Positions 1 to 11,556 of a DNA stretch of 64,000 nt are shown here, in pieces. Below the pieces are notes generated by a model. That model did no database searches. It worked only from the letters and a program-made list of their open reading frames with translations, and had not been told where the DNA came from. Location: assembly GCA_032358165.1 (NCBI GenBank), contig JAALGY010000012.1, forward strand, positions 1,550,001 to 1,614,000, written 5' to 3'. This DNA is from Diplosphaera chodatii. Its lineage: Eukaryota; Chlorophyta; Trebouxiophyceae; Prasiolales; Stichococcaceae. The position numbers were made by a program, and so were the translations under genes. How positions within the stretch are numbered: position 1 is the first letter of the stretch; each line of letters opens with the position of its first letter.

Positions 1-180
1 CTGACTTTGGCATGTGCTGTGCATGCAGGTATGCAAGCCCGGAGCTGATGCCTGACAGCGAGGTGTGCAGGCAGTCTGCCTCGGCATGCCAAGTATGTTG
101 CTTCTGCTTCCAAGCTGGTGTGGATAGGAGCTGACAAACATTGCAGCCTTGCAGCCAGCGAACATCTGCTTGGTATGCAG

Positions 181-1881
181 GGCCATGATGACAGCTGCAG
201 CAACAGCAGCTTCACAGGTGGCATCAGCGACAGCGGCATCAGTGGCGGCCAGCGCAGCGAATCCAACGCTGCCCGGAGGCGCTCTGGGCGGCAGCGCCCC
301 CGAGGGCTCGGCGACCGGGGCCTCACCCCACAGCAGGAGCATGCGAGTAGTTGCATTCCTGCAAATTCCGTGTGCCTGCACACACTGGCCAAACAGCGGC
401 TGCTTGTGTCAATGCTAAGAGTGGCCATGTCATTGCTGCTGTATTGTGCTGGCGCAACCCTCCAGGCTTCTGCGACTTGGCTGAGCAGCGGGCATTGGAT
501 GCAGGTGCTGGCCGGGGCGATGCGGGTGCGCAGCCTGGTGGCGGCCGCCGTGGCCAAGGCCAACGAGCAGCGCACCAACCTGTTCCTCACAGCCGCCTCC
601 CACGGCGACAGCGACACGATCTTGCAGGTGCGGGGCCTGCAGACCGGGCGCACGATTTCGCAACCGACTGCAGAGGCAGGTGGCATCATACAGGATACTG
701 TAGGTTCCACATCAACACATGAAAATGCCAATGGCAGCAGGCGCCTCACAGTCCGCGTGTGCATCCTGCAGATGCTGCAGCAGGGCTTTGACAGTGGGCA
801 GGCGGACTACGACGGCCGCACAGCGCTGATGCTGGCTGCCGCCAAGGGCCACACCAACGTGGCGCGCCTGCTGCTGGCTGCGCACACTGATGCGTCGGCA
901 GTGGACCTCAGCGGCAAGACTGCTCTGGATGAGGCGTGCGAGCATGGCCACGAGCCGATGACCAAGCTGCTGGCACGCAAAGGCGCCAAGTGAGTTTGCC
1001 TGCACCAAGTATGCACACCGTCTGGCTATTGAACCGGCGCTGGCAAATGCGGCCGCTGTGCCAATACAAGGTTGATTAGTGCGCCTGATGCATGATCTAC
1101 TTCCTGCATCAACTGCGTATGCATGACGCAGGCTGGGGTCCTCCGGAGTGGCGCTGGCGTCGCAGCTGTGCACGGCGGTGTTCGAGGGCGACATGCCGCT
1201 GCTGCGGCGGCTGCTCGGGGCGGGCGCCTCGCCGGACGTGTGCGACTACGACAAGCGCACCGCGCTGCACATCGCAGCGGCGGAGGGCAACCTGCCAGCG
1301 GTGCGGTCCTGATGCAGCCCATAAACCTGCCTGCGCATCCGTGCACTGCTATCCTGTGTCTGCAATGCTAGCGTCCTCCAGTACCAGCTGTGATCACAAT
1401 CCTGAGGTCACTGCTGTGACCCTGTGCTTGTCAACAGGCCAAGCTGCTCGTGGAAGTGGGCGGGGCAGACACCGGCTGCCACGACCGTTGGGGCCGGACA
1501 CCGCTGCAGGTGCCCTTGCTGTGCATGTGCAGGATTGTTCGTCAAGTGGTGCCACGCTGCCGCCGCCGCTGCTGCTGCTGCTGCTCCAACACCCGCAAGC
1601 GTTGACTAGTGAGCAGTTAGCGGCCATTTGCCAATGAAGAGGCGGTGCCTCTGCAGGAAGCTCGGCGGGTGCGGGCGGCGACAGTCATCGACTTCCTGCA
1701 GCCGCTAACAGCATCGGAGCACGGCTCAGGCTCCCATGACGGCCACAACGGCAACGACGAAAGTGATAGTCAGCCTAGCGCCACGGCATCAAGCGATGGT
1801 GGCAGCAACAGGGCCCAGGACGGCGGCAACGGAAGCGGCACTCAGCGCACACGTTCATCACGCCTGAGCCAGCAGGGCTGA
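181..1881 (+). CDS. Ankyrin-repeat protein, 3' part (5' end unresolved)
   Basis: Exons 181-346 (probable), 505-627, 772-989, 1132-1300, 1438-1509 and 1657-1881 join in one frame. An Ala/Gly-rich stretch is followed by ankyrin repeats with clear cores: DYDGRTALMLAAAKGH, SGKTALDEACEHGH, DYDKRTALHIAAAEGN and DRWGRTPLQEA. A low-complexity acidic/Ser tail follows the last repeat. This repeat style (DYDxRTALHxAAAEG then DRWGxTPL) is known at the C-terminus of plant shaker-type K+ channels, glutaminases and ankyrin kinases, so the N-terminal partner cannot be named. No catalytic or membrane domain is visible here. The true start could be the ATG at 185 or lie in exons before the window; a possible exon near 30-75 is too weak to call. 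The gene converges on the S4 gene, 247 bp beyond its stop. Confidence 0.8.
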
Positions 1882-2128
1882 CCACGACGACGGCCATGTA
1901 TTTGTATTACTATTGCCACATGGCGGAAGACCAGAACTTTGAGCCTTGACATGCACGTTGTCAGGTACATTGGTTGTCATTGCTTGATGTTTTGTGCGGT
2001 TGCTGCGCACTTGAGCATTGGAACAATTCCATGATTGGTTTCGCTGCATTCATGCTAGGTTCAAGTAACTTTTGCTTCCATTTCATTGGAATATTGCTTC
2101 ACTTGACTAGCCTTGCTACGATGTGCTG

Positions 2129-3903
2129 TTACACCCGGCGAGCAAGCTCCACTGCAAACTTCCCCTTCTTGGTCTCTGAGACCTCGCCAATCTCTAGGCG
2201 CCCCTTGCCGGCGCAGCTCACCACATCGCCAGGCTTCAGCATGGCACTGGCCTTTGCTGGCCGCCAGTTGACCCTGTGTGCGACAGCAGCCCCAAGGCCT
2301 GGAAGCAGACTACTGTTGCCAGATGAAACAGGAAGCAACCAGAACCATCGGTGACAAGATGGACAATTACTGTGCCATGTAGACCAGCTGAGTGCGCAGG
2401 CTGACATGGTGACTCACCGCACATCGCCCTTCTTGATGAGGTCGGTCATGGCGCTGCGGCTGATGCGGAAGCCGGCGCTGGCGAGGGCGTCCAGCCGCAT
2501 GCTGGCCTCCACGGAGGTGCGGTGCTCCAGGCGGGGAGCGGCGACCCGCAGCTCGGCCAGCGGTATCCGCTGCGGCTGCACGCTCACGCTGCGCACCTGA
2601 TTGCATGTCACACGACCGTGCAGCCCCCGCCTTGGACGTGACGGTTGCATGTGCAACATTCATTGGCCAGCCGCTTGCTGGCTGGACGAGTGTACGAACC
2701 GCAGAAAGAGAGGCCTGACGCTGCACGGGGCTGCCCACAAGCAGTGCCTGCTAACAACACGGGGCGCACCGAGGTGAGCGCCTCGCACATGTAGTCTGCC
2801 AGCTGCGGGTCCACCAGGAGCTGCGCGCCGCGGTCGCCCAGCACCAGGATGTCCCCCACCTGCATGGCCAGGACCAACACCGCTGCAAACCCAACCCCAT
2901 GCAGGAGCTGCCGCACCAGGTCAGCTGGCTGTGTGCAGAAGTTGGTCGCGGCAGCAGCTGTATGACAACCGACATGCCAGCGTGCCTCGCACAAACGTGG
3001 CCACATGCTGTCCTCCGCACAGTGCCTGCCTTGGAGCGCTCGATGCCTGTGCCGAGGACGGCCCCCAGGAAGTCGCGGTGCGTGGCGGCGTCGAACATGA
3101 AGTTGCCCGCCACCTCCAGGGCCGCCACCGCCTCCAGGAGTGCCGGAGCCGGCTGCGACTCGGCGTCGTCGGGGTCCGGCGCCGGTGGCAGCAGGTCCGC
3201 TGGGCCGACCAGCATCCGGCAGCGCTCTGCCTGCGGGGCATGCACCGACGGCGTAATTCAGCGTGCACATAAGGTGGCTGGCAAGTGCCGTTCATCCTGC
3301 ATGTTCCCGTGCAGTCGTATGCATGGTGCCTTAGCCAACGGACTGCCTGGTTCTGGTTGCCAGTGGCGGTGAAGCTGCAGGCCGATCTTGACGCACTTCA
3401 GGCTGCGCGTAAGGCCCCCACCTGTGGGTATCCGCCCCAGGTCACGCAGCCGACGCCCGCCAGCTGTGCAAGTGCCGCGCTGGCGAAGGCCGCCACCGGC
3501 GGCGGCTGGAAGTCCGTCACCGCGGCCTGCCAGCTGTCTGCTGCGCGCTCGGCCACCTCCACCACCCGCACGACGTCATCACGGAACTCAGGATCCACCC
3601 CTGCAGTCACGGCATGACAGTTGCTGCCGGCGGGCTCTGTGGCGTGCTGATGGCACTAGCCTAGCAGCATCAGATGACTGGCAAAAAGATCCTCTGCTGT
3701 GCTTGCAGCGGCACCTGCCATGCATGTCGACAATGCACCTTTGCCATACCCCTGAGCAGCTTGTCGCGGGCCGCGGCGGCAGCCTTGCAACATCTGAGCG
3801 TGTGCTGCCGATCATGGCGCAGGAGCCCTGCCGACCAGCGCCGACTAAAAGCGCAGCTATACCCGACGCCGCTGCACAGCCGGGGACCCCACGCCAGGGC
3901 CAT
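2129..3903 (-). CDS. Photosystem II S4-domain RNA-binding protein (YlmH-like), plastid
   Basis: Six exons in gene order: 3903-3750, 3600-3422, 3230-3030, 2859-2770, 2596-2418, 2273-2129, giving 315 aa. The order matches the cyanobacterial/plastid PSII S4 family: an N-terminal region with AVTDFQPPPV and WGGYPQ, the family block GNFMFDAATHRDFLGAVLGT, then VGDILVLGDRGAQ, and a C-terminal S4 domain (MRLDALASAGFRISRSAM ... IKKGDVRVNWR ... GKGRLEIGEV). Family members bind RNA and are linked to photosystem II in cyanobacteria and plastids. The first about 45 residues are Arg/Ser/Ala/Cys-rich, as expected of a plastid transit peptide; the start ATG at 3903 was chosen for that reason. Intron 3 appears to use a GC donor (3029-3028), because only that joins GIERSK to VGDILV as in relatives. 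It is divergent from the Tubby gene. Confidence 0.93.
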
Positions 3904-4627
3904 CGCCGGCAGGCACGGCTGCTCTGCTGCAGCGCCGCAGCAGCTACTCGCTGGCGAACATGGAGCAGAGCTTGATCGAAGCACGAGACGCACGCGGCAA
4001 GGTGGCTGCTCCTGCCTCAGGCCCTTCTCCTCTTCCACGTCATCGATCAGGCGCACTGCAGTAGCATAACATGCATTGTGCACTGGCAAGCTCCCAAGCT
4101 CAACCCAGCAGACACATTTTGCCAGATGCAGACTTGATGCTTGCTTAGCGTGCAGCAGCTTCAGATGTGGAAGATTGAGCAACACTCTAATGTCATCATG
4201 GCAGCAGCACGGTGAAGTTGGAGCAAGAATGCCCGCCCAAAACTGGTTTATGTCATGCGAGATCCGGACGGCGCGTAGAAACAAGCGCCGCCGGCCGGGT
4301 GCAGCACATTACGCTGGCATCCTATTGATGACCGGCATGCAGCACGGCCACACACCTTGCATTGATCAGTACCCTTAGGCAGCCACGACGGACAAAACAT
4401 TAGGCTTGTACCTTGCCAGTTTATGACTGCGCTGTCATAACCGGACTGAGCCTCGCAGCGCCCCTCGCAAGACAACCGTGAAATTGATGCACATTATGCG
4501 CTTCGCATGACCCGGCAAGGGGATCGGTCAGTCGTGCTCACCCACCCAGCCTAGACCTAAAGTGCGGTGTGAGGGTGCGTCTTGAGGTCGCAGCTGGGCA
4601 TCTCGCCCGCACGGCTATCAGCACAGC
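3904..4627. promoter_or_regulatory. Divergent intergenic region, S4 gene / Tubby-like gene
   Basis: This 724 bp stretch lies between the start codons of two oppositely oriented genes and must hold both promoters and 5' UTRs. No coding exon with acceptable splice signals was found. No TATA box or other specific element can be assigned with confidence. Confidence 0.5.
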
Positions 4628-7600
4628 ATGTCTCAGCCCATGCGATCGCCCTTCGAGGGCTTCCCCCAGCTGGAGGTGGCGCAGGGTGACATCGAGCAGC
4701 GATCAGCGACGAAAGCCAGGCCGTGTTTGCTGCACCGCGTGCGGGCAAAGGTGGCGCCGCTGAGCGGGCGGCGCTGCGCCTCAACATCCTCACTAGCGAG
4801 CACAGACGCCAGCGCCCCCAGAATATGGCCGAATTGGGAGGACTTGCCTGCGCACCTGCTGGAGAAGATATTTGGGTGCCTTATGGAGGACGCAGCCTCC
4901 AACACCACAGCACGCAAGGTGCGTTGCAAATGCATTGGCTGTTGGTCACGAATGCGTTCAGCACTGCCTCCCTTCGCTCCTGCAAGCATAAAGCGATGCC
5001 ATGTTACTCTCAAAAGTCATGTTACTGTCGGGTCGTGTCACAGTGACCTGACCAGGCTGCACGCACTCTTAGCAGCTTGCTGTGCTTCTTGTCAAGTGGA
5101 ACGGGCTGCAGTGCTACATTGCTGCAGGCCGTGCTCCGCTGAGGCACATAAACGTGTTGCCGGGGGAGACCTCCCAGCCAGCATGACATGTTCACATGCA
5201 AACTCCTGTGCGCGTCTTTGTCCTGAGGCCAGACCGAATGCGCATCGTGCAGGACATGTTCGCTACGGTGGGCGTGTGCAGATCCTGGCGCAGCATTGGC
5301 TTCGAGCAGTTCTTCCTCAGCCGATGGGCGATGCCGGACGCCGCCATCATCCACCCCCTGCAGCTGCTGGCCCTGGTGCGGATGCCAATCGCACTGACAC
5401 TTGCAGATGCATCACCGCCAACCGTTTGCAAGTGTGCGTACGGCGTGTGAACACGGAGCCCTGAGCCAATCTCCTGCTGCTTGCTGCACACCGCACGCAG
5501 AGCGGCAGCACTTCCCGACGGCCATGCAGACCTGGAGAGCATGTACGTACACCGTCACAACTTGCCACGCACCTGCAGAGCGGGCAAGCCGTGGCGGGCG
5601 GGCTGCAGCGCTGCTATGTGAAGCGGGAGCAGGCGCCGCGGCGGGGCCTGGGCCTGGCGCGGTACTGCATGTACCACGGCGCATCGCACGACGACACTGC
5701 CGCCAAGTTCCTGCTGGCAGCGCTGCAGACCTCCAGGTTGGTGCCGTGGCTGGCTTCGCAGTGAGCACGCTGTTGAAGTGCCGCACCTTGTGCATCCATG
5801 CGCAGGAAGCCGCACAGGAAACCATGCCTTGGCGGCAAGCTGAAGACGTGCAGTCGCTGCTGCTGATGTGTCGCTGTGGCACCTCATCTTCGAACAGCTC
5901 CTGTGCAGGCGGGAGGTGACCATCCACATGGACCGGCAGTGCGCGGGGCGGCCCGTCGCCCGGCTGGACTGCTCGGTGCTGCAGATGCGGTACAGGGTGG
6001 CGCCAACGCCCGGCTGCGCACTGCCGTTCGTGCACATGCTGACGCGGGCAGAGGGCCTGCAGAAGCGGCCCAGCCTCGCCGGCATCCCGCTGCCGCGCAT
6101 GCTCAGCTGCTCCCGCAGCCGCAGCTCGCCGGTCTCGGGTGAGGATTGCGTGTCCTCTTGTGTTGCAGCAAACCACAAAAATCCAACTCCTTGTTTGCTG
6201 GACTCCGCTGGTTGCATACACACAGGCAAGTGCAGCCCAATGCTTCAAATCGGCAAGGATGCTGCCGCTGCTCTCAGCTTCTGCCATCTGCAGAGCGACC
6301 CGTCTTGAGGGTTCACAGCTGGCGCTGCAGGTGACGGGGCGGTGCGGGTGGCGCAGGTGCCGCCGGTGCTGGCGGAGGTGCAGTACCACATGCGGCTCAA
6401 GGGCTTCATGCGCCCCCGCAAGTGCGCGCCCTCCACTGCCTCCGCGCTCTATGCAAAGGCGTTGCACCAGCAGGCTGCTGCTGTAGCACCCTCGTTGGGC
6501 CGTCAGCCTGCGGTGTGATGCAAAGGCTCAGAGTCGTTGCCAACTCTGCAGTGTCAACAGCTGCTTGACTTGAGTGAACGATCGCGCCGCAGGATGCGCG
6601 TGACGCTGCCGCACCCGCTGGAGCTGGCGGCCTTCGACGTGGACAGCCACGCGGCGATGCAGCGCCTGGCGTCTGTGCAGGGCAGCTGCCCCCTGCCCGA
6701 GGACACGGCCGGCGGCTCCCGCACCAGCTGCGCCTTCAAGCGCTCCACCACCGGTGCGCATGCCGGCATGACGTCTCCGTAACTCGCCAGTGCATCTGCT
6801 GCTTGCTGCGGCACAGGGTAATGCCTTTTACAGCAGGCTCGCGCGGCCCACAGACGGTGCTGACGTCGACAGGTCGGTCCCCCTCTCAAGCTGCACACCA
6901 ACAACCGTGCTCTGCGGTGAGGCTGGGACGCAGGGCCACTGCTCAGAAATGCGTGCGTGCGTGTCTGCAGGCCCGGGCCCGGCGCACCGGGGCGGCGTGC
7001 TCGCGCGGCTGCGGGCCAGCGGCGCCGTGATGGCGGCCGCCACCAGCGCCCCGCCCTCCGCCATCGACGCCGCCGCGGACGCGGCGCTGGCGGCCGCCGG
7101 CCTGGTGCCGGGCGGCAGCCCCGTGGGGGCGGCGGAGGCGGCGGCAGCAGGAAGCGGCGACAGCGGCAGCAGGGAGCGCTTGCCGCTGGGCCTGCGCAAC
7201 AAGCAGCCGCACTGGAACGACAGTGAGGCCCCTCGTCAACCTGCGTGCGATGGACAGGCTTGTGGTGCTGTGCAGCCGCTGCTGCGCGGCGTTGCCCTCT
7301 AGTGCGTCGCTTGGCAGACGTGTCCCATATTATACAACCAAGCACAGCATGAAGATGGCATGCTGCTGGCTGCAGATCTGCGGTGCCACTGCCTCAACTT
7401 CCATGGCCGCGTGAAGGAAGCGTCCGTGAAGAACTTCCAGCTGGTGCGACTTCACTCGCTGCACACTGCCGTCCGCTATGTAATGTTCAGCCTTTGATGC
7501 AGGCTGGACGCCCATCTGAAGCTGGATGTGCCGTCAAATTGCTTGCTCGTATGTAAATGTGCTCTTGTATGGTCCACCATGGCTGAGTGTTGGCTGTGCA

Positions 7601-7978
7601 CCCCGCAGGTATGCACAGATGCAGCGCTCGCTGTGGCGCTGGCGTCAGCGGCTGAGCCCGCGCCAAATGCTACGCGTCCCACGCCCACCCGGGCCGCCCG
7701 CGCTGTCGCCATGCAGTTTGGCAAGGTGCAGCATCGCTCAGCACCAATGTGCTGCAGCCTGCTGTGCGCCTGCCAGCATATGCAACTTGTAGTTTCATGC
7801 CAACAGTTGAAGTTGCTGAACTCCCATTGCATTGCTGCCCTGACATTGACCAAACTTGTATCCGAATCCGCAGGTGGAGGTGGACCACTACATCCTTGAC
7901 TATAACCCGACCGTCATCACCGGGCTGCAGGCCTTCTGCATCGCGCTCACCAACTTCGACTGCAAACTGCTTCTTTGA
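4628..7978 (+). CDS. Tubby-like F-box protein
   Basis: Ten exons: 4628-4918, 5253-5375, 5579-5736, 5909-6138, 6331-6421, 6593-6753, 6971-7222, 7376-7443, 7609-7725, 7874-7978, coding 531 aa. An F-box lies at about residues 66-135 (NWEDLPAHLLEKIF ... VGVCRSWRSIG). The tubby domain follows: LQRCYVKRE near its start, then VQYHMRLKGFMRPRKM, RNKQPHWND, LNFHGRVKEASVKNFQL and the C-terminal block TGLQAFCIALTNFD. In plants such proteins pair an SCF F-box with a phosphoinositide-binding tubby barrel and move between plasma membrane and nucleus. The domain is enlarged by an Ala/Gly-rich loop in exon 7 before RNKQPHW and by a shorter loop in exon 9, so it is longer than plant relatives. The start ATG opens the exon carrying the F-box; upstream exons are not excluded. 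Confidence 0.93.
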
Positions 7979-8688
7979 CGCGTATCTTTGGGGAGCAGCC
8001 GACTTGGCTACGATCGGCGTGCAAAGGCAGTCGGCACCACAGCACACACCCCACAGCCTGCGCGCTGCCCGCCGCAGTGCTGACCTTTCTTGTGGGCGGC
8101 TGCAGCCGCTGTGCCCCAGGGCAGGCCGTGCAGCAGGAAGCTGTAGAACAGTACCATACTCCTAGCACTTGGTCGCAACTTCAGAGGTGTCCTCAAAACT
8201 GCCATCTGTATGGTTTGGGCAGTGTTTCAGGGTTTGTCAGATGCTGCCACCCGTGGACACCAGGACAGGCGCCTTGCAACCCTTGAATCAGATTGCAATT
8301 GTGGGTCGAATCAGCGGTCTTCTGTGAGCTCTGCTTAGTTGTTGTTATCGCTTTGTTGATGCTGTGCGTGAAGGATGTCAGGTGGTAAAACGCTGCAATG
8401 CCGCCATGCACAGTCTGACTCCTCCTCTTGTGCGGTACATGCACCAAGGGTCCTGCAGCCCGAAACCACCTCCATGCGGCACACTCTGAACAACGGCTGC
8501 TGAGGCTGCTAGCAACGAGGACACCTGGTGTGGCAACAACACCGCCAAGGAGCCACCCAATGCTGAACGTTCCTGCCGGCTGATACCATCTCCCGGGAGG
8601 CTGGAGCGCATTCTGGTACCCCACTCGCAGTTGCCTCCCCACTCCAGCCGCACCACCGTACACTTGTACACTTGCACATGGCGCCACG
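7979..8688. other. Convergent 3' intergenic region
   Basis: This 710 bp separates the stop of the Tubby-like gene from the stop of the dioxygenase gene. It should contain both 3' UTRs. No gene, RNA or repeat was recognised in it. Confidence 0.5.
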
Positions 8689-10495
8689 TCAGGCGATCAG
8701 GCGCGGCTCGGCGTCGGGGGCGCCGGGGAATGCGCCGCGGAGGTGCGCCTCCAGGGGCGCCAGCACCCGGCGCACCAGGCCCAGCTCCCGCCAGAAGGAG
8801 CGCAGCGCCGCCGCCCGCCCCTCCCCGTCGTCGTGGCTGTCCTGCAGGGCCGCGGCGCAGCACGCCATGTCAAGCTTGGTTTGTAATGGCAATTCTGCCC
8901 CAGGGGCCACGAGGACCACACCATACCAGCAGGGATTGTTGCTGCTCAGGCCAGTGCTGGAGTATCGGCCTCGTGTCGACACGGTGCACTGTCTGCAGCA
9001 TCTGCACCTCGATCGAGGCCGCCCACTGGTCCGCGTAGTGCAGCTTTGCCGCCAGGCCCTGCACGTCGGGCTGCCGCAGCAGCTGCGCGGCGGTCTCTGC
9101 GGACAGGCGCCCGCCGCTCTCCGCGGCCTGCTGCAGCGCGGACTGCAGCAGGCGGCTGGGCGGCGAGGCCCGCGCGCGCCTCGGCGCGTCGCTGAACCAG
9201 ATGGTGAAGCAAGCCCTCGGCGCGCTGGCTGGCATCACCCTGCAGGAGTGCACATCCATGGCGCGCTCCACTTATTAGGCAACAACATCCAGGCAGCAAC
9301 GTGCATCGCATCATGCAACGGGCCGAGGCCATTCTAGGATGGGTGCATATATGAGCGCCGAACTAGCCCATCTGTATCTGCACAGACCATGTCCGGGGGT
9401 CCAGACCTGTGCAGCATGCGCGTTGAGGCGAACAGCACCAGGCGGTCGTGCCGCGGCGCGATGTCCACAGGCTCAGCGCCAAAGGGGAAGAGCCTGAGGG
9501 TGCCGCCGTGCGCGGGCTCCCACCCTTTCCGCAGTGCATCAGCGTGGTGTCGGATTGCATCAGCTTCGGGCTGGTGGTCGGATCACACGAGCATACTAGT
9601 GCACATATGTGAGACATGCACAAGCCACAGCATAAACACACACTTGACTGCTTTGGGCTGGCGCAGCTTCACATACCTGGGTTCAGGTAGGCAATGGCGC
9701 TGAGGCGGCGGCCGTCCACCGCCTCGTCGCTGTCAAAGTGCATCGGAAAGCATGCTCCCCCGCCTGCAGCACCAGCTGCCAAGCTCAACATGCATGAGCC
9801 GCGCGGTCGACGCTGCAGCAGGGCGGCGGGCGGGCGCATGCAGGACCTGCCTGCATTGAACTGCGCCTTGATGGCCTGGGACACGAGCTGGTGCTGCGGC
9901 AGGTACACGCTCAGCAGTGTCCGCAGCGTGGAATCGTGCTGCAGCTGCGCCTGCACAGCACAATCCGCCTCTGGTTGCTTGCCTCTGCTTTCGCACTGAT
10001 TCACGGCAGTGTCCCTGCTTTTGCAATGTACTGCCACATCATCAAGCCGTCAGAGTGGAGGTGTGCAGTGGCTCCATGACTTTGCAGTGGAGGCAGCAGG
10101 GTGGCGCACGAGCATGGGGGCGGCCGCCTGCACCCCCGCATCCAACAGCTCTGCTTCGTAGATGCCGCGCTTCTGCAGCAGCTGCCGTGCCTTGCCGCGC
10201 ACCAGGTGCGTGCTGTTGAGATGCATGTGGCCACCCTGCAGCCGCTCATGGTTGCTCCTGGGTTGTTGACTTCAAATTCCAGTCGGGTTGCTCTGACGCC
10301 ACACACACAGATGCCATACGTGACTGCTCGGTGCAGCAATACCTGCCTGAGGGCCTCGATCTCCTGCCGCAGCACTGTAGCCGGGCTTTCACCGAACACA
10401 CCGTCCACGACGGCGTAGCCGCGGGCCTGCAGCTGTGCTGCAACTGCAGGCGACACCGCCTGCTCCAGGCGTCGCAGCGGCAACCCGCTGTCCAC
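8689..10495 (-). CDS. Fe(II)/2-oxoglutarate dioxygenase, prolyl-4-hydroxylase-like fold (5' end unresolved)
   Basis: Seven exons in gene order: 10495-10343, 10235-10110, 9950-9851, 9763-9677, 9524-9407, 9239-9008, 8874-8689. The catalytic core is visible: FPMHFDSDE supplies the first iron ligands (His and Asp, HxD), TRMLHR the distal His, and PRACFTIWFSD the Arg/Ser expected to bind 2-oxoglutarate. Blocks GGTLRLFPFG and HDRLVLFAS between them are typical of the 2OG-Fe(II) fold. The N-terminal part (QARGYAVVDGVFG ... NSTHLVRGKARQLLQKRGI) is helical. About 333 residues follow the first in-frame valine codon at 10495; no in-frame ATG precedes it before a stop, so a short upstream exon with the start codon is missing from this model. 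The intron after AQFNA uses a GC donor (9850-9849). The substrate cannot be inferred. Confidence 0.85.
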
Positions 10496-11556
10496 GTGTG
10501 CAGCAGCAATGGCTCAGGTTGACGGCTGATCACGGCAACAACCACCAGCCATGATCGTCTGGTGTGAGCCAGCGGGTACGCTCATCTACTTCATGAATGC
10601 CTGCTGCATGCTGAATACCAGCATCTGTCAAAAACCTTACTCACCTGTGCGGTGTGCTGAACATGCGCAGGGACACCAGCTGCGCCGCTGGGGATGTGGT
10701 AGTCATTGATGTAAATGATTGAGGACCTTGTCGGCCATACGTTCGGACTGCCACTTGCAAGGCTGCTGCTGCATGAAGCCACTCCATGCAGGCAACCCAC
10801 TGCAGGGGACAGAGCAGAGAACTACCGCTGTCAGGTCCTGCTCATCATGCGAACGGATCGACAGCTGAAAATCGCTCGCTACCACACAAGCAAGACTTGA
10901 GGCATCGCTGGACTGGCAAGAATCACCATTCGCTGCAGGGCAGGTCCAACAGGTGTGGACATGCGCAGCAGTCCACACCTACCCAGTACACCTGCCCACA
11001 GTAGTAGTAGTCCACACCTACCCAGTACACCACTGCCTAGGGTGGTGGCCAGGGCATGTCAGGAATTGAACAGCTGCATTAGGTGAATCTCAGGTGCTCA
11101 GGTGCTCAGTGCCACAGCATCCAGTCCAGACTGGCATCTTGCGGTGGTGTGGGCTGGGGACAGTGGGATTGGGCGGGATGCAGCCATTGCTGATGTGGAT
11201 GGCGGTCCTGACAGGCACCAAAGCAGCCCCTGCGTGCATTTACCATAGCTGTTTCAAGCCAGATAGAGACAATAAATGCTGAAAGTTCCTGCTGGAGATG
11301 TGGGCCCCAGCAGTCATGAAGAGAAGAGGAAAGGTGACGAAATAAACCACATACATGTCCAAAATGGTGCCCCAGTGTCCATGCAGAATCCCAGTCCCCA
11401 GTGCAGACAACGCACACCAAAACAACCATACTTGGGTGCTTCAAAATTTGCACTGCTGGGCTGAGTGTGCACACTGCAATCCCGTCACCCTGAGCTGCAA
11501 ACCTTTCAGATCTTCGCACTTCGTGCTTCGCACGGGTCCACCACTTCACATGGCCG
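10496..11556. other. Gene-poor interval with a short direct repeat
   Basis: This stretch must contain the missing first exon and promoter of the dioxygenase and the 3' UTR of LysM copy A. A 23-bp unit reading AGTCCACACCTACCCAGTAC plus three bases occurs at 10970-10992 and again at 11010-11032. Nothing else was recognised. Confidence 0.4.

Noticed and set aside
5412..6467. A 351-codon minus-strand frame
   Set aside because: It is antisense to the Tubby-like exons and contains no recognisable domain.
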